Positions 1 through 7,838 of a stretch of DNA of 46,350 nucleotides are shown here, in pieces; the first letter of the stretch is position 1; each line of letters begins with the position of its first letter. Position numbers and translations under genes: made by a program. A model generated the notes under the pieces. The model was given only the letters and a program-made list of their open reading frames with translations. It did no database searches and was not told where the DNA came from. The stretch is from assembly GCA_964615975.1 (NCBI GenBank), contig CAZTTH010000027.1, positions 1-46,350 of the forward strand, read 5' to 3'. The stretch comes from CAZTTH01 sp964615975 (GTDB lineage: Bacteria; Verrucomicrobiota; Lentisphaeria; JABSQK01; JAJFLO01).

Positions 1-34
1 TGTTCAATGTTGAATTTTCGAAAACTCGAAGACG

Positions 35-181
35 ATGAGTATAATGTCACGCGCGATTGATATTCCTTATGCGGTAATCAAGATCAGAGTAGCATCCAAA
101 AACGACTTGATTCAGATGAAGGCGATTCGGCATTCCTTGCAAGATCAAGCAGAGATTAATTTTCTCAAAAACGGTCAATGA
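35..181 (+). pseudogene. C-terminal remnant of a nucleotidyltransferase-like (MNT/AbiEii-type) protein
   Basis: A short open frame (ATG at 35 or 44, TGA at 179-181) encodes about 45 residues that end in a pattern with IPYAVIKIRVASKNDLIQMKA followed by a QDQAEINFL stretch. That arrangement (a hydrophobic 'I.V.S...LI.MK' segment, a basic run, then 'QD..DI..L') is typical of the C-terminus of small nucleotidyltransferase/AbiEii-like proteins of toxin-antitoxin loci. The upstream part is missing: the same frame is closed by a TGA at 11-13 and the window starts there, so it is either cut by the window edge plus a frameshift or a genuine remnant. The next small ORF (191-400) lies in the same frame, just beyond the TGA. 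Family assignment is by pattern recognition only. Confidence 0.4.
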
Positions 182-190
182 GTCCTTAAT

Positions 191-400
191 ATGGAATCCA
201 CCCAGGCGGAACAAATTATTCGCGAGGTCAGTGACTTGCGCGAGTTGGGACTTTCTTTGGCACGTTTCGGTTATCGGGCTGGTCTCCATCATCAAAAACC
301 AGGCGCCCTTCCACTGCCTCCATCCCCGGATGAGATTATTACACCAGATGTTTACCCTGATCATCCCATGCTGGAACACATCGCTAAGGAGCTTTGTTAA
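191..400 (+). CDS. Small hypothetical protein, 69 aa
   Basis: The 69-residue product has an acidic, helical N-terminal half (AEQIIREVSDLRELGLSLAR) and a proline-rich C-terminal half (PLPPSPDEI, then DVYPDHP). I do not recognise the family. It begins 9 nt after, and in the same frame as, the stop of the nucleotidyltransferase-like remnant, so it may be either a separate small partner gene or the continuation of a gene broken by the TGA at 179-181. A perfect 12-bp-stem hairpin starts 9 nt after its stop codon, which supports it being a real transcription unit end. Confidence 0.4.
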   Translation: MESTQAEQIIREVSDLRELGLSLARFGYRAGLHHQKPGALPLPPSPDEIITPDVYPDHPMLEHIAKELC

Positions 401-408
401 AATAAGAG

Positions 409-444
409 AACCCTGCCGGACTATGGGGGGATTCCGGCAGGGTT
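409..444. terminator. 12-bp-stem hairpin, candidate terminator
   Basis: Perfect inverted repeat: arm 409-420, 12-nt loop, arm 433-444, GC-rich core CCCTGCCGG. It sits just after the stop of the 69-aa ORF. There is no T-run after it on the plus strand; on the minus strand the downstream bases are T-rich (CTCTTATTTT), so it may work better for transcription coming from the tRNA side. Confidence 0.5.
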
Positions 445-600
445 CGGAGGGAAGCTTAAATTGTTGCCACTTAGTGTAATTGAAAAAAACGCAGACGCAA
501 ATGTGATTGAAAAAAAATTTAACCCGTTGCCAGACAAGGTGGCGTGTCATGGAAACCCCGTGGGGGTGGTTGAGGCGAAACCTCGCCTCCTTGTAGAAAG

Positions 601-674
<74 letters not shown>

Positions 675-675
675 T

Positions 676-1134
676 GGATGACAATTTTAATGGGTAAATA
701 TAGTGATCTGGACTGGCTTCCCAACCAGGCAGCGAAAATAAACTCCAATTATTATAGAAGAGGATAGGTACTAATCAATCGGGACTATCAGTCTTTTTCA
801 GGTTTTGTCCCGCCAAACACAGCTTAAAAGATGTCCCGTCAGGGTAGGGGATTCTGAGTTATACTGCCGTTGCCGGCAACTATCCAGGATCACCGGGCCC
901 CAGCTCGGCATGATATTCCTGAACACCGCCATTTGCGAGCATTCCCATTGCCATTCAGTAAACATGATCAACAAAAGTCGTAATCTGTAACGATGATGAC
1001 TATAGTATGACCCGGCTTGTTTTAGCCCTACTCGTCTTGATTAACAACTTGCCACTCAACATGTACTACCATCTTACTCGTATCATTCACTGTGCCTGGC
1101 ACTCTCATCGTATTTTAGTGTTAGACCGTTATCC
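676..1134. other. Intergenic region without a recognisable gene
   Basis: Apart from the tRNA promoter candidates I see no supported gene in these 459 bp. One 61-codon plus-strand frame (805-990) has no recognisable content or ribosome-binding site. Confidence 0.6.
751..778 (-). promoter_or_regulatory. Candidate sigma70 promoter for tRNA-Gly
   Basis: On the minus strand there is TTGATT (778-773), a 16-nt spacer and a perfect TATAAT (756-751), about 75 nt upstream of the tRNA 5' end. A second weaker candidate (TTGGGA at 724-719, TATATT at 702-697) lies nearer the tRNA. Both are assigned by match to consensus only. Confidence 0.4.
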
Positions 1135-3447
1135 ATGGAATTAATGACTGCCATATTGATTGTGTTGGTGACCGCCTGGATCGCTGGTTTCCTGGCGCAT
1201 CGTTGGTTCGGTTATCCGCCATTGTTGGGAGAATTGATCGCCGGCATCGTCCTTGGTCCACCCTTGATGGGATGGTTGCCGGTGCATGACGGCCTGAAGC
1301 CATTGGCGGAAGTCGGAGTTTTTATGATGCTCTTCTACATTGGGATGGAAATTGATCCCAAGGCAATGCTGAAAAGTTCAAAGCCGGCCATTCTCGCTGC
1401 CCTAGGAGGCTTTGTACTGCCCTTCCTGCTGGGGTATTACGTCACCTATTTTTACCTCTTGAATCAAGCTGAAATCAACCTTATTTCTCTGGCCGAAGAA
1501 ACCGCATTCAATCGCGAGATCGTCATTCCCAGTCTTTTTGTCGGCATTGGCATGGCGGTTACCGCGTTGATCGTCAAATCGCGAATTCTATTGGATTTGA
1601 AACTGCTGGACACCCGCATCGCGATGGTATTGATGACCGGAGCGTTATTATCCGATACGGCCGTGCTCATCGTGTTTTCCGCGATCATGAATTTTTCCAA
1701 AACCCAGCAGATGGATGCCGCATTTGTATTATTGATCAGCGGCAACGCCATCCTCTTTTTTTTACTGGCAATCTTGATTGGAGAGAAAGCATTTCCCTGG
1801 GTCGACAAGCTGCTGGTCAAATGTCATTTAATCGGGAAATCCGGGGCCTTGATGGTGATATTGATCGTCGCCCTGGGCATGGGGTTGCTGGCCCATGCCT
1901 TGGGGCTGCATCAGATTGTCGGCGCGTTTATGGCCGGTTTATTCGCGCGCAAAATGATTGGTGATCATCGTGAATTCATCCGGGTAACCGAGCAGGTACA
2001 AGCGCTTTCCATGGGCTTTCTGGCGCCGATTTTTTTTGTGACCATCGGCTATTCATTTTCGCTTTCAATATTCACCACTGATCTGGCGCTATTGGTGGTG
2101 CTTACCGTGATTGCCATCGCCAGCAAAATCATCGGGGTCATGATTGGGTATTTGCCCAGCGGATACAGCTGGCGCGAAGGTTTTACCATCGGATGCGCGA
2201 TGAATGGACGCGGCGCGGTCGAGATCGTAATCGCGGGCATGGGATTGGAATATGGATTAATCAACCAGCACATCTTTTCGATCCTGGTCTTTATCGCGCT
2301 CTTTACCTCGGTGCTGGTGCCGTTTTCCCTCAAACTATGCACCGACTGGCTCCGCCGTCGCGGCGAGCTCGATCGTATTACCCAGCGTGAGGGCATGCTG
2401 ATTTTTGGCGCCGGCCCCCTGGCGCGACTGGTGGCCAAACAATTATCTCCGCATATTTCGATCAAACTGATCGACCGCAATAAGGAAATGTGCAATGCCG
2501 CGCGAAAAAATGGCCTGCAGGCGGTGCATGGCAATGTCCTGGATGATGAATTGTTGGATTTGGTCGGGGCGCGGCGAATCCAAACGGTGGTCGCCATGAC
2601 CTCAAATCCGGAGATCAACATCCTCGCCGCTCAATTTGCCAAGGAACACTTTTTCGTTCCCGAACTTTATGTCATGATGGGCGAAGAAAGTCCTGATGAA
2701 TTTGCCGCCATCATGGATCGCCTGGATATCATCCCGGTCTTCTCCGGGCCGGTTATCCACGGTAATTGGGATCAATGGATTCAGCATAAATGTTATAAGC
2801 AAGAAACCATTACCGTGAATACCAGTGAAGAAATCAAACAAATCCAAACGGACATGCTGGACCGCACCTGCCTGCCGATCACCGTGAGTCACAGTAATTC
2901 CGTGAGCCTATACCATTCCAAGACCTTGCTGGCGCCGGGCATCACCATTTCACTGATCCGTCCGGAATCTGATGAACTGATCGATATTGATCGCTTCGAT
3001 CTGATGGTCGAAAAATGCCCGTTCCTCGATCTCGACCGGAATACTACCCTGGAGCAGTTTTTTCTGCTCGCCGCGGAGAAATTGACTGATAATCTCAATA
3101 TCGACAAGCAGATACTGGCCCAGGCTCTGGAACAACGTGAAGAAGAAAGCGGCACCATCCTGGGACCCGGAGTGGCGGTGCCGCATACGCGGCTGGCGGG
3201 TGAAAAAATCTTTCAAATCCTCATCGCCCGCAGTAAAACCGGAGTGATTTTTAAAGGCGAAGTGGAAAGAGCGCACATTATCTTTGCCTTGATCAGCTCG
3301 ACCGATGAACGCAATCTTCACCTGCGTTCGCTATCCGCCATCGTCCAGATCGTCCAAGGCAACAATTTTATGGAGAAGTGGCGTGCCGCCACTGATCTGG
3401 AGGAACTTCGCCACTTGATCCGCACCGCGCCACGCCGGCGCTTTTGA
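1135..3447 (+). CDS. CPA2 cation:proton antiporter with RCK (TrkA-N) and PTS EIIA-like C-terminal domains
   Basis: Inner-membrane monovalent cation/H+ exchanger of the Kef/GerN (CPA2) type. Residues about 5-415 form a polytopic Na_H_Exchanger domain with roughly a dozen membrane segments, including the LLGELIAGIVLGP motif after TM1 and the MNGRGAVEIV motif in the last third. Residues about 422-540 are a Rossmann RCK domain (GAGPLA nucleotide loop, LIDRN at the end of strand 2) that would sense NAD(H) or another nucleotide. Residues about 640-765 match a PTS EIIA(Ntr)/fructose-type domain with the phospho-acceptor context GVAVPHTR, His684. The fusion suggests transport gated by both nucleotide and phosphorylation state. 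The start is ATG 1135; ATG 1144 is an alternative. It is a single gene, convergent with the operon at 3709-5359. Confidence 0.9.
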   Translation: MELMTAILIVLVTAWIAGFLAHRWFGYPPLLGELIAGIVLGPPLMGWLPVHDGLKPLAEVGVFMMLFYIGMEIDPKAMLKSSKPAILAALGGFVLPFLLGYYVTYFYLLNQAEINLISLAEETAFNREIVIPSLFVGIGMAVTALIVKSRILLDLKLLDTRIAMVLMTGALLSDTAVLIVFSAIMNFSKTQQMDAAFVLLISGNAILFFLLAILIGEKAFPWVDKLLVKCHLIGKSGALMVILIVALGMGLLAHALGLHQIVGAFMAGLFARKMIGDHREFIRVTEQVQALSMGFLAPIFFVTIGYSFSLSIFTTDLALLVVLTVIAIASKIIGVMIGYLPSGYSWREGFTIGCAMNGRGAVEIVIAGMGLEYGLINQHIFSILVFIALFTSVLVPFSLKLCTDWLRRRGELDRITQREGMLIFGAGPLARLVAKQLSPHISIKLIDRNKEMCNAARKNGLQAVHGNVLDDELLDLVGARRIQTVVAMTSNPEINILAAQFAKEHFFVPELYVMMGEESPDEFAAIMDRLDIIPVFSGPVIHGNWDQWIQHKCYKQETITVNTSEEIKQIQTDMLDRTCLPITVSHSNSVSLYHSKTLLAPGITISLIRPESDELIDIDRFDLMVEKCPFLDLDRNTTLEQFFLLAAEKLTDNLNIDKQILAQALEQREEESGTILGPGVAVPHTRLAGEKIFQILIARSKTGVIFKGEVERAHIIFALISSTDERNLHLRSLSAIVQIVQGNNFMEKWRAATDLEELRHLIRTAPRRRF

Positions 3448-3708
3448 TTTCCAGTCCCAGCGCTGGAGTCATGTGAACTCACCGGCAAAAGCTTCCTAGG
3501 CATTTTTTTACCACCCCGGGTGAACTCACAGTGTAAAAAACTCGTTGGGCAATGATCCCCGTGATAAAGCACCTGTTCGAATCGGTTGACCGTCAATTTT
3601 GACGATAAAGGCAACTGGACTTAACCATTGATGCTGCGTTTTCATCCCGTCTTTAATCAAATACCAACAAAATTTGCATTCGAACAGACGGTAACCCCAA
3701 ACGCCTTT

Positions 3709-4812
3709 TCAGGCCGCCGCAGGGTGTTTGCTCAAAGGTTCAGGGTCCATATTGAATTTTTTCATTTCATTGACGAAAATTCGATAAATCACCTTGATAC
3801 CGCCCAGCACCGGAATGGCAACGATCATCCCCAATGCGCCCGCCAGAATGCCTCCCATAAGGACGCCCAGAACACAAAACACCGGGTGAATCTCCACCTG
3901 TTCCTGCATGACCAAAGGGAGGATCAGGACGTTATCAAGAAACTGCACGATAAACACCACGCCAATGATCCCCAGTATCGCCACAAAATCTGTTGAGGTA
4001 ATCAGCACCAGAAAAACCCCAAAGACCGCGCCGATCACCGGACCGATGATGCGGATCACATTCGTCAAGGCAATGGCAAAGGCAATGACCATCGCCAGCA
4101 CCAGGGTTAATTCAGTAAAAAAGGTCAGTGCCACCAGCAGAGCAAATGATAGCACTCCCAGGATGAGATTTTCGATCACCAACCCGCGCAGGTAATACCC
4201 CAGGATATCAATGGTTTTTTTAAGGATGTACAATCCAGGTTCGAAAAACGAGTTCGGGATCATGCGAACGACAGAACGATAAAATTTTTCGCCATCCAGA
4301 AGAGAGAATACCAGGACAAAAAAGAAGATCAAAAAGAATTGGCCGGCCCTCCTTGCCAGTCCGCCGAAGGACTTCAAAATTGTCGTGCTCTGCTCGGCAA
4401 TCCATGAACTGGTTTCTACAATGATTTTTTGATCATTCCAGGTTTCCCGAATCAGGCCGATCTGCTTCAACTGCAGAGAGATTTCCTTGCCGATCCCGAC
4501 CAGGCGGGATTGCGCCACATCGCGGTATTGTTCCGGACGGGAAATGACATACACCTCATATTTGATTGCCGGAATCAAACTGTAGGCGACATAGGTGATC
4601 GACCCGATGCAGAGCAAAAAAATGGCAAAAATGGTGAGTCCCTTGTGAATGCCCAGACGGTGGGCGCCAACCACCATCGGATAGAGAATGTAGGCAAAGA
4701 TCAAAGCCGTCAGCACGGGAGTGATAAGGGTGCGGGTTTGATAGATCATCGCGATTAGCGCGATGGTCGCAAGAACAATGAAATAATTGCGATAGAACCT
4801 ATCCTCTTTCAT
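3709..4812 (-). CDS. AI-2E/PerM family transporter
   Basis: Membrane protein of about 367 residues, the usual length of the AI-2E transporter (UPF0118/PerM) family. Two N-terminal membrane segments are followed by a soluble loop rich in charged residues (about 90-150), then a C-terminal block of five to six hydrophobic helices containing the family-typical LDNVLILPLVM and LGVLMGGILAGALGMIVAIP segments. The family includes permeases and Na+/H+ antiporters; the substrate here is unknown. I choose ATG 4812 (MKEDRF) over an upstream ATG at 4848, because 4812 overlaps the preceding gene's stop by 14 nt, the pattern of translational coupling. It is cotranscribed with the cyclic-nucleotide-binding gene upstream. 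Confidence 0.85.
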   Translation of the reverse strand: MKEDRFYRNYFIVLATIALIAMIYQTRTLITPVLTALIFAYILYPMVVGAHRLGIHKGLTIFAIFLLCIGSITYVAYSLIPAIKYEVYVISRPEQYRDVAQSRLVGIGKEISLQLKQIGLIRETWNDQKIIVETSSWIAEQSTTILKSFGGLARRAGQFFLIFFFVLVFSLLDGEKFYRSVVRMIPNSFFEPGLYILKKTIDILGYYLRGLVIENLILGVLSFALLVALTFFTELTLVLAMVIAFAIALTNVIRIIGPVIGAVFGVFLVLITSTDFVAILGIIGVVFIVQFLDNVLILPLVMQEQVEIHPVFCVLGVLMGGILAGALGMIVAIPVLGGIKVIYRIFVNEMKKFNMDPEPLSKHPAAA

Positions 4813-5359
4813 ATTTGGCCAACTTGTCCTGCAACATTTTAATCTCATGCCTTGAGGCGCGATAATTCCGCGTGGTTTTTATCAGATTCTCAGCGATGGT
4901 GTCAGTGATGCCTTTTAATACCTTGAGGCCATCCCGGGGAAATTGATTGTTGAGTACTTCGATATCGAATGTGGAAAGCGCCAGGAGGATGGTGTCGTTC
5001 TCGACCGCCTTGGCGTTCGCCGTCCGGTATCCGGTTGATATCATGCTCATTTCGCCGAATAACTCGCCGGTCAAGGCTTCGGCGTAGACAATTTTATCCT
5101 GATCCTCGTAACGAATATAAATTTCGACTTTTCCCTGCTTGACAATAAACAAACAAATCCCCAGGTTGTCCTGCTTGAAGATCAATTCATCGTGATTGTA
5201 GCGACGTTCAACAAGGCGTGACATGATGAAAAGGATGGCTTCGGCGCTGAGATTTTTAAACAGATAATTCTGGCGGAGAAAGCGATAATTGTCGTCTTTG
5301 ACAAAATCACCCAGTGCCCGCCGGCTGGCGCGTTCAATGAGTTTATCGAAAATCTTCAT
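4799..5359 (-). CDS. Cyclic nucleotide-binding (CRP-type) domain protein
   Basis: The 186-residue soluble protein has one cNMP-binding beta-roll (about 30-150). The phosphate-binding cassette reads GELFGEMSMISTGYRTANA, with the conserved GE and the Arg that contacts the cyclic phosphate. No helix-turn-helix DNA-binding domain follows; instead residues about 150-186 form a charged helix, probably a coiled coil. The protein is therefore more likely a regulator of a partner protein than a transcription factor. It is the first gene of a two-gene operon with the AI-2E permease and overlaps it, so it may control that permease in response to cAMP or cGMP (inference from position). Confidence 0.85.
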   Translation of the reverse strand: MKIFDKLIERASRRALGDFVKDDNYRFLRQNYLFKNLSAEAILFIMSRLVERRYNHDELIFKQDNLGICLFIVKQGKVEIYIRYEDQDKIVYAEALTGELFGEMSMISTGYRTANAKAVENDTILLALSTFDIEVLNNQFPRDGLKVLKGITDTIAENLIKTTRNYRASRHEIKMLQDKLAKYERG

Positions 5360-5739
5360 AACTGTTTAATAAATAGTGGCTAAAATGGATGTCAAGAGAT
5401 CGGCATGAATGAATTCCCTTTATGCGCGGCCAGCCGGTTTGATTAAAATCACGGGGTACTCCCAACCGTCACACCGGCATAAACGCAAAAGAATTTTGAG
5501 ATATTACATTGACAAAATCAGACTGATAATCAAGGTTGCGGATAATTACGATGATTCGGTTGTTCAGCGCAGGCAAGCCCTTGATGTATAAAACCAGTGC
5601 GACTAGGTTGCCGGGAGACAACGCGGCGGTCGCGGATGGGGCGGGGCAGAGCTCCACATCTCTGCCTGGCGACATAACTATCCATTAATCACCAACTTCA
5701 CCGATCACCAGCGTTAAATCACCCCTTGAAATGAGGTTT
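5360..5739. other. Intergenic region between divergent genes
   Basis: No supported gene. It must carry the promoters for the minus-strand cNMP operon and the plus-strand kinase. A 7-bp GC stem (5645-5651 with 5660-5666, 8-nt loop) lies 85 nt before the kinase start. A 60-codon plus-strand frame at 5409-5591 has no recognisable content. Confidence 0.5.
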
Positions 5740-5745
5740 GGAGGT
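5740..5745 (+). promoter_or_regulatory. Shine-Dalgarno GGAGGT that fixes a TTG start
   Basis: GGAGGT ends 5 nt before TTG 5751. No ATG or GTG with a comparable site is nearby, so this decides the start of the hybrid kinase. Confidence 0.75.
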
Positions 5746-5750
5746 GGCAT

Positions 5751-7694
5751 TTGGGTACTAAAAAATTACCGTCCCAACAGGAAGTGAAAGCCTTAAAAGA
5801 AATTCAGCGCGATCGCCGATTATTACAGCTCTTTATCGAACATACGCCCGCTGCCATTGCCATGTTCGACAGCGAAATGAGATATATTTCAGCCAGTCGG
5901 CGATTTCTGATAGATTTGGATATCGATGACCAGAATATCATTGGCAAATCGCATTATGAAGTGTTCCCGGATATTCCTGAGCGTTGGAAACAAATTCATC
6001 AGCGCTGCCTTAAGGGCGCTATCGAACGATGTGATGAAGATCCATTCCCACGCGCCAGCGGTAAATTGGATTGGGTTCGTTGGGAGATTCGCCCATGGTT
6101 TGAACAAGCCGATGTGATTGGTGGCATCATCCTCTTTTCGGAGGTAATTACTGAACAAAAAAAGGTCCTGCAGCAACTCAGGGAAAGCGAAGAAAAATTC
6201 CGTGATCTGTTTTATAAACATGCGGCGATAAAACTCCTCATAGATCCGGATAACGGCGCCATTATTGAGGCCAATTGCGCGGCAGAGAGATTTTATGGCT
6301 GGACCGGGAATGAACTGCGCCGGATGCGGATTCATGACATCAATACCCTTTCCCCCGAACACATTACCGAGGAGCTGCGCAAGGCCAGGGATCAGCGGCA
6401 AACACACTTTGAATTCCGCCATCGGCTGGCCAATGGCACGATTAGAGATGTGGAAGTATTCAGGAGCAGGATTGACAGCAACGGAAAACCGATGTTGCAT
6501 TCCATCATTCACGACGTTACCGAGCGCCGCAATCTCGAAGAACAACTGCGGCAGTCCCAAAAGCTGCAAGCTGTGGGCAGGCTGGCAGGCGGCATCGCGC
6601 ACGAATTCAATAACATGCTCGCGGTGATCCTTGGTTTTGCGGAGCTGGGGTTGAACAAAACCAGTAAAGATAATCCACTGCATAGCTACCTGAAAGAGAT
6701 TCTAACCTCAGGCAATCGAGCCGCTGAAATTGCCCGCCAATTACTCGCTTTCGCCCGCAAACAGATCATCGCGCCCAAAGTGCTCAATCTGAACGATACC
6801 GTCGCTGATATGCTCAAGATGCTTCGCCATCTCATTGGCGAAAACATTGAGTTTGTCTGGCTGCCGGCGCCCGGATTGTGGCCGGTAAGGATTGATCCCG
6901 CGCAGATTGACCAGATTCTGGTCAATCTGTGTATCAACGCCCGGGATGCCATTAACCATAGGGGCACGATCACCATCGCGACAGAAAACCTGATCATTGC
7001 GGCAACCCCTGGCGCCGAACAGGTGAACTTTATTCCCGGTGAGTTTGTCAAGCTGAGCGTCAGTGACAATGGCTGCGGGATGGAAAAAGACACCCTCGCA
7101 CATCTTTTCGAACCTTTTTTCACTACCAAGGAAGTGGGGCAGGGAACCGGTCTGGGATTACCCATGATTTATGGCATTGTCCATCAGAATGGCGGGTTTA
7201 TTACTGTGGACAGCGAACCCGGGAAGGGAACGACCTGCAAAATTTACCTGCCGAAATTTACCTCTCCTGAACCAGTGACTGCCGGACCCAAGGACAAAAT
7301 CACACCGGCAATCCCCTCAGGCAGGGGCAAGACAGTACTCATGGTGGAGGATGAAGCATCCATCCTGACAGTCGGCAAAATGATCCTCAATGAGCTGGGT
7401 TACACGGTGCTGACCGCGCGCCTGCCAGCAGCGGCAATCAATCTAGCTCAAGCGCATCATGGGGAGATAGACCTGTTAATTACTGATGTCTTAATGCCCG
7501 ATATGAACGGCCAGGATCTGGCCAGGCAGATTCGCATCCTTTATCCGAATATCAAGATTCTGTACATGTCCGCTTATCCTGCCGATATTATTGCCCAGCA
7601 TGGCCAGTTGGAAGAAGTCGTTAATTTTATCCATAAGCCATTTTCCATGAATGATCTGGCGCACAAGGTACACATGGCCATGGCAGGAAAGTAA
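5751..7694 (+). CDS. PAS-PAS hybrid sensor histidine kinase with C-terminal receiver
   Basis: A 647-residue cytoplasmic kinase with no membrane segments. It has two PAS domains (about 20-145 and 150-265), a HisKA dimerisation domain with phospho-acceptor His284 in GGIAHEFNNML, and a HATPase_c domain (about 325-500) with N box (NLCINARDA), G1 (DNGCGM) and G2 (GTGLGLPMI). A REC domain (about 520-645) follows, with Asp579 in TDVLMPDMNG and the conserved Lys in NFIHKPF. The domain order suggests internal phosphotransfer or a phosphate sink; no output domain or cognate regulator is adjacent. Start is TTG with a strong SD. The GlgE block begins 144 bp downstream on the same strand with its own promoter-like sequence, so functional linkage is possible but unproven. 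Confidence 0.92.
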   Translation: MGTKKLPSQQEVKALKEIQRDRRLLQLFIEHTPAAIAMFDSEMRYISASRRFLIDLDIDDQNIIGKSHYEVFPDIPERWKQIHQRCLKGAIERCDEDPFPRASGKLDWVRWEIRPWFEQADVIGGIILFSEVITEQKKVLQQLRESEEKFRDLFYKHAAIKLLIDPDNGAIIEANCAAERFYGWTGNELRRMRIHDINTLSPEHITEELRKARDQRQTHFEFRHRLANGTIRDVEVFRSRIDSNGKPMLHSIIHDVTERRNLEEQLRQSQKLQAVGRLAGGIAHEFNNMLAVILGFAELGLNKTSKDNPLHSYLKEILTSGNRAAEIARQLLAFARKQIIAPKVLNLNDTVADMLKMLRHLIGENIEFVWLPAPGLWPVRIDPAQIDQILVNLCINARDAINHRGTITIATENLIIAATPGAEQVNFIPGEFVKLSVSDNGCGMEKDTLAHLFEPFFTTKEVGQGTGLGLPMIYGIVHQNGGFITVDSEPGKGTTCKIYLPKFTSPEPVTAGPKDKITPAIPSGRGKTVLMVEDEASILTVGKMILNELGYTVLTARLPAAAINLAQAHHGEIDLLITDVLMPDMNGQDLARQIRILYPNIKILYMSAYPADIIAQHGQLEEVVNFIHKPFSMNDLAHKVHMAMAGK

Positions 7695-7800
7695 AACGGT
7701 GATGTCCGTGACCTGCGGCGTGTAAACCACTTCAGCCCATACCACCGATTTGGCGCCTCGTGCAATTTTCCTCATCATACCCGATGCCGAAATAAAAAAC

Positions 7801-7829
7801 TTGACATCGTCTTTGAGCCATGGTAAGCT
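7801..7829 (+). promoter_or_regulatory. Candidate promoter of the GlgE operon
   Basis: A perfect TTGACA (7801-7806), a 17-nt spacer and a weak -10 (TAAGCT, 7824-7829) sit just before the glgE ATG at 7839. If used, the leader would be only a few nucleotides long, which fits the absence of a clear Shine-Dalgarno sequence before glgE. Confidence 0.4.
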
Positions 7830-7838
7830 TGAAGCAAC

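Noticed and set aside
47..550. 167-codon open frame on the minus strand over the first small ORFs and the hairpin
   Set aside because: It runs antisense through the nucleotidyltransferase-like remnant and hairpin, has no ribosome-binding site and no recognisable domain.
3473..3529. Two copies of GTGAACTCAC 47 bp apart after the antiporter gene
   Set aside because: Short, no stem-loop terminator form and no link to a promoter; noted only as a minor coincidence.
5509..5514. TTGACA considered as a -35 box for the hybrid kinase
   Set aside because: No -10 sequence at 15-19 nt; the GATAAT copies are 10 and 26 nt away.
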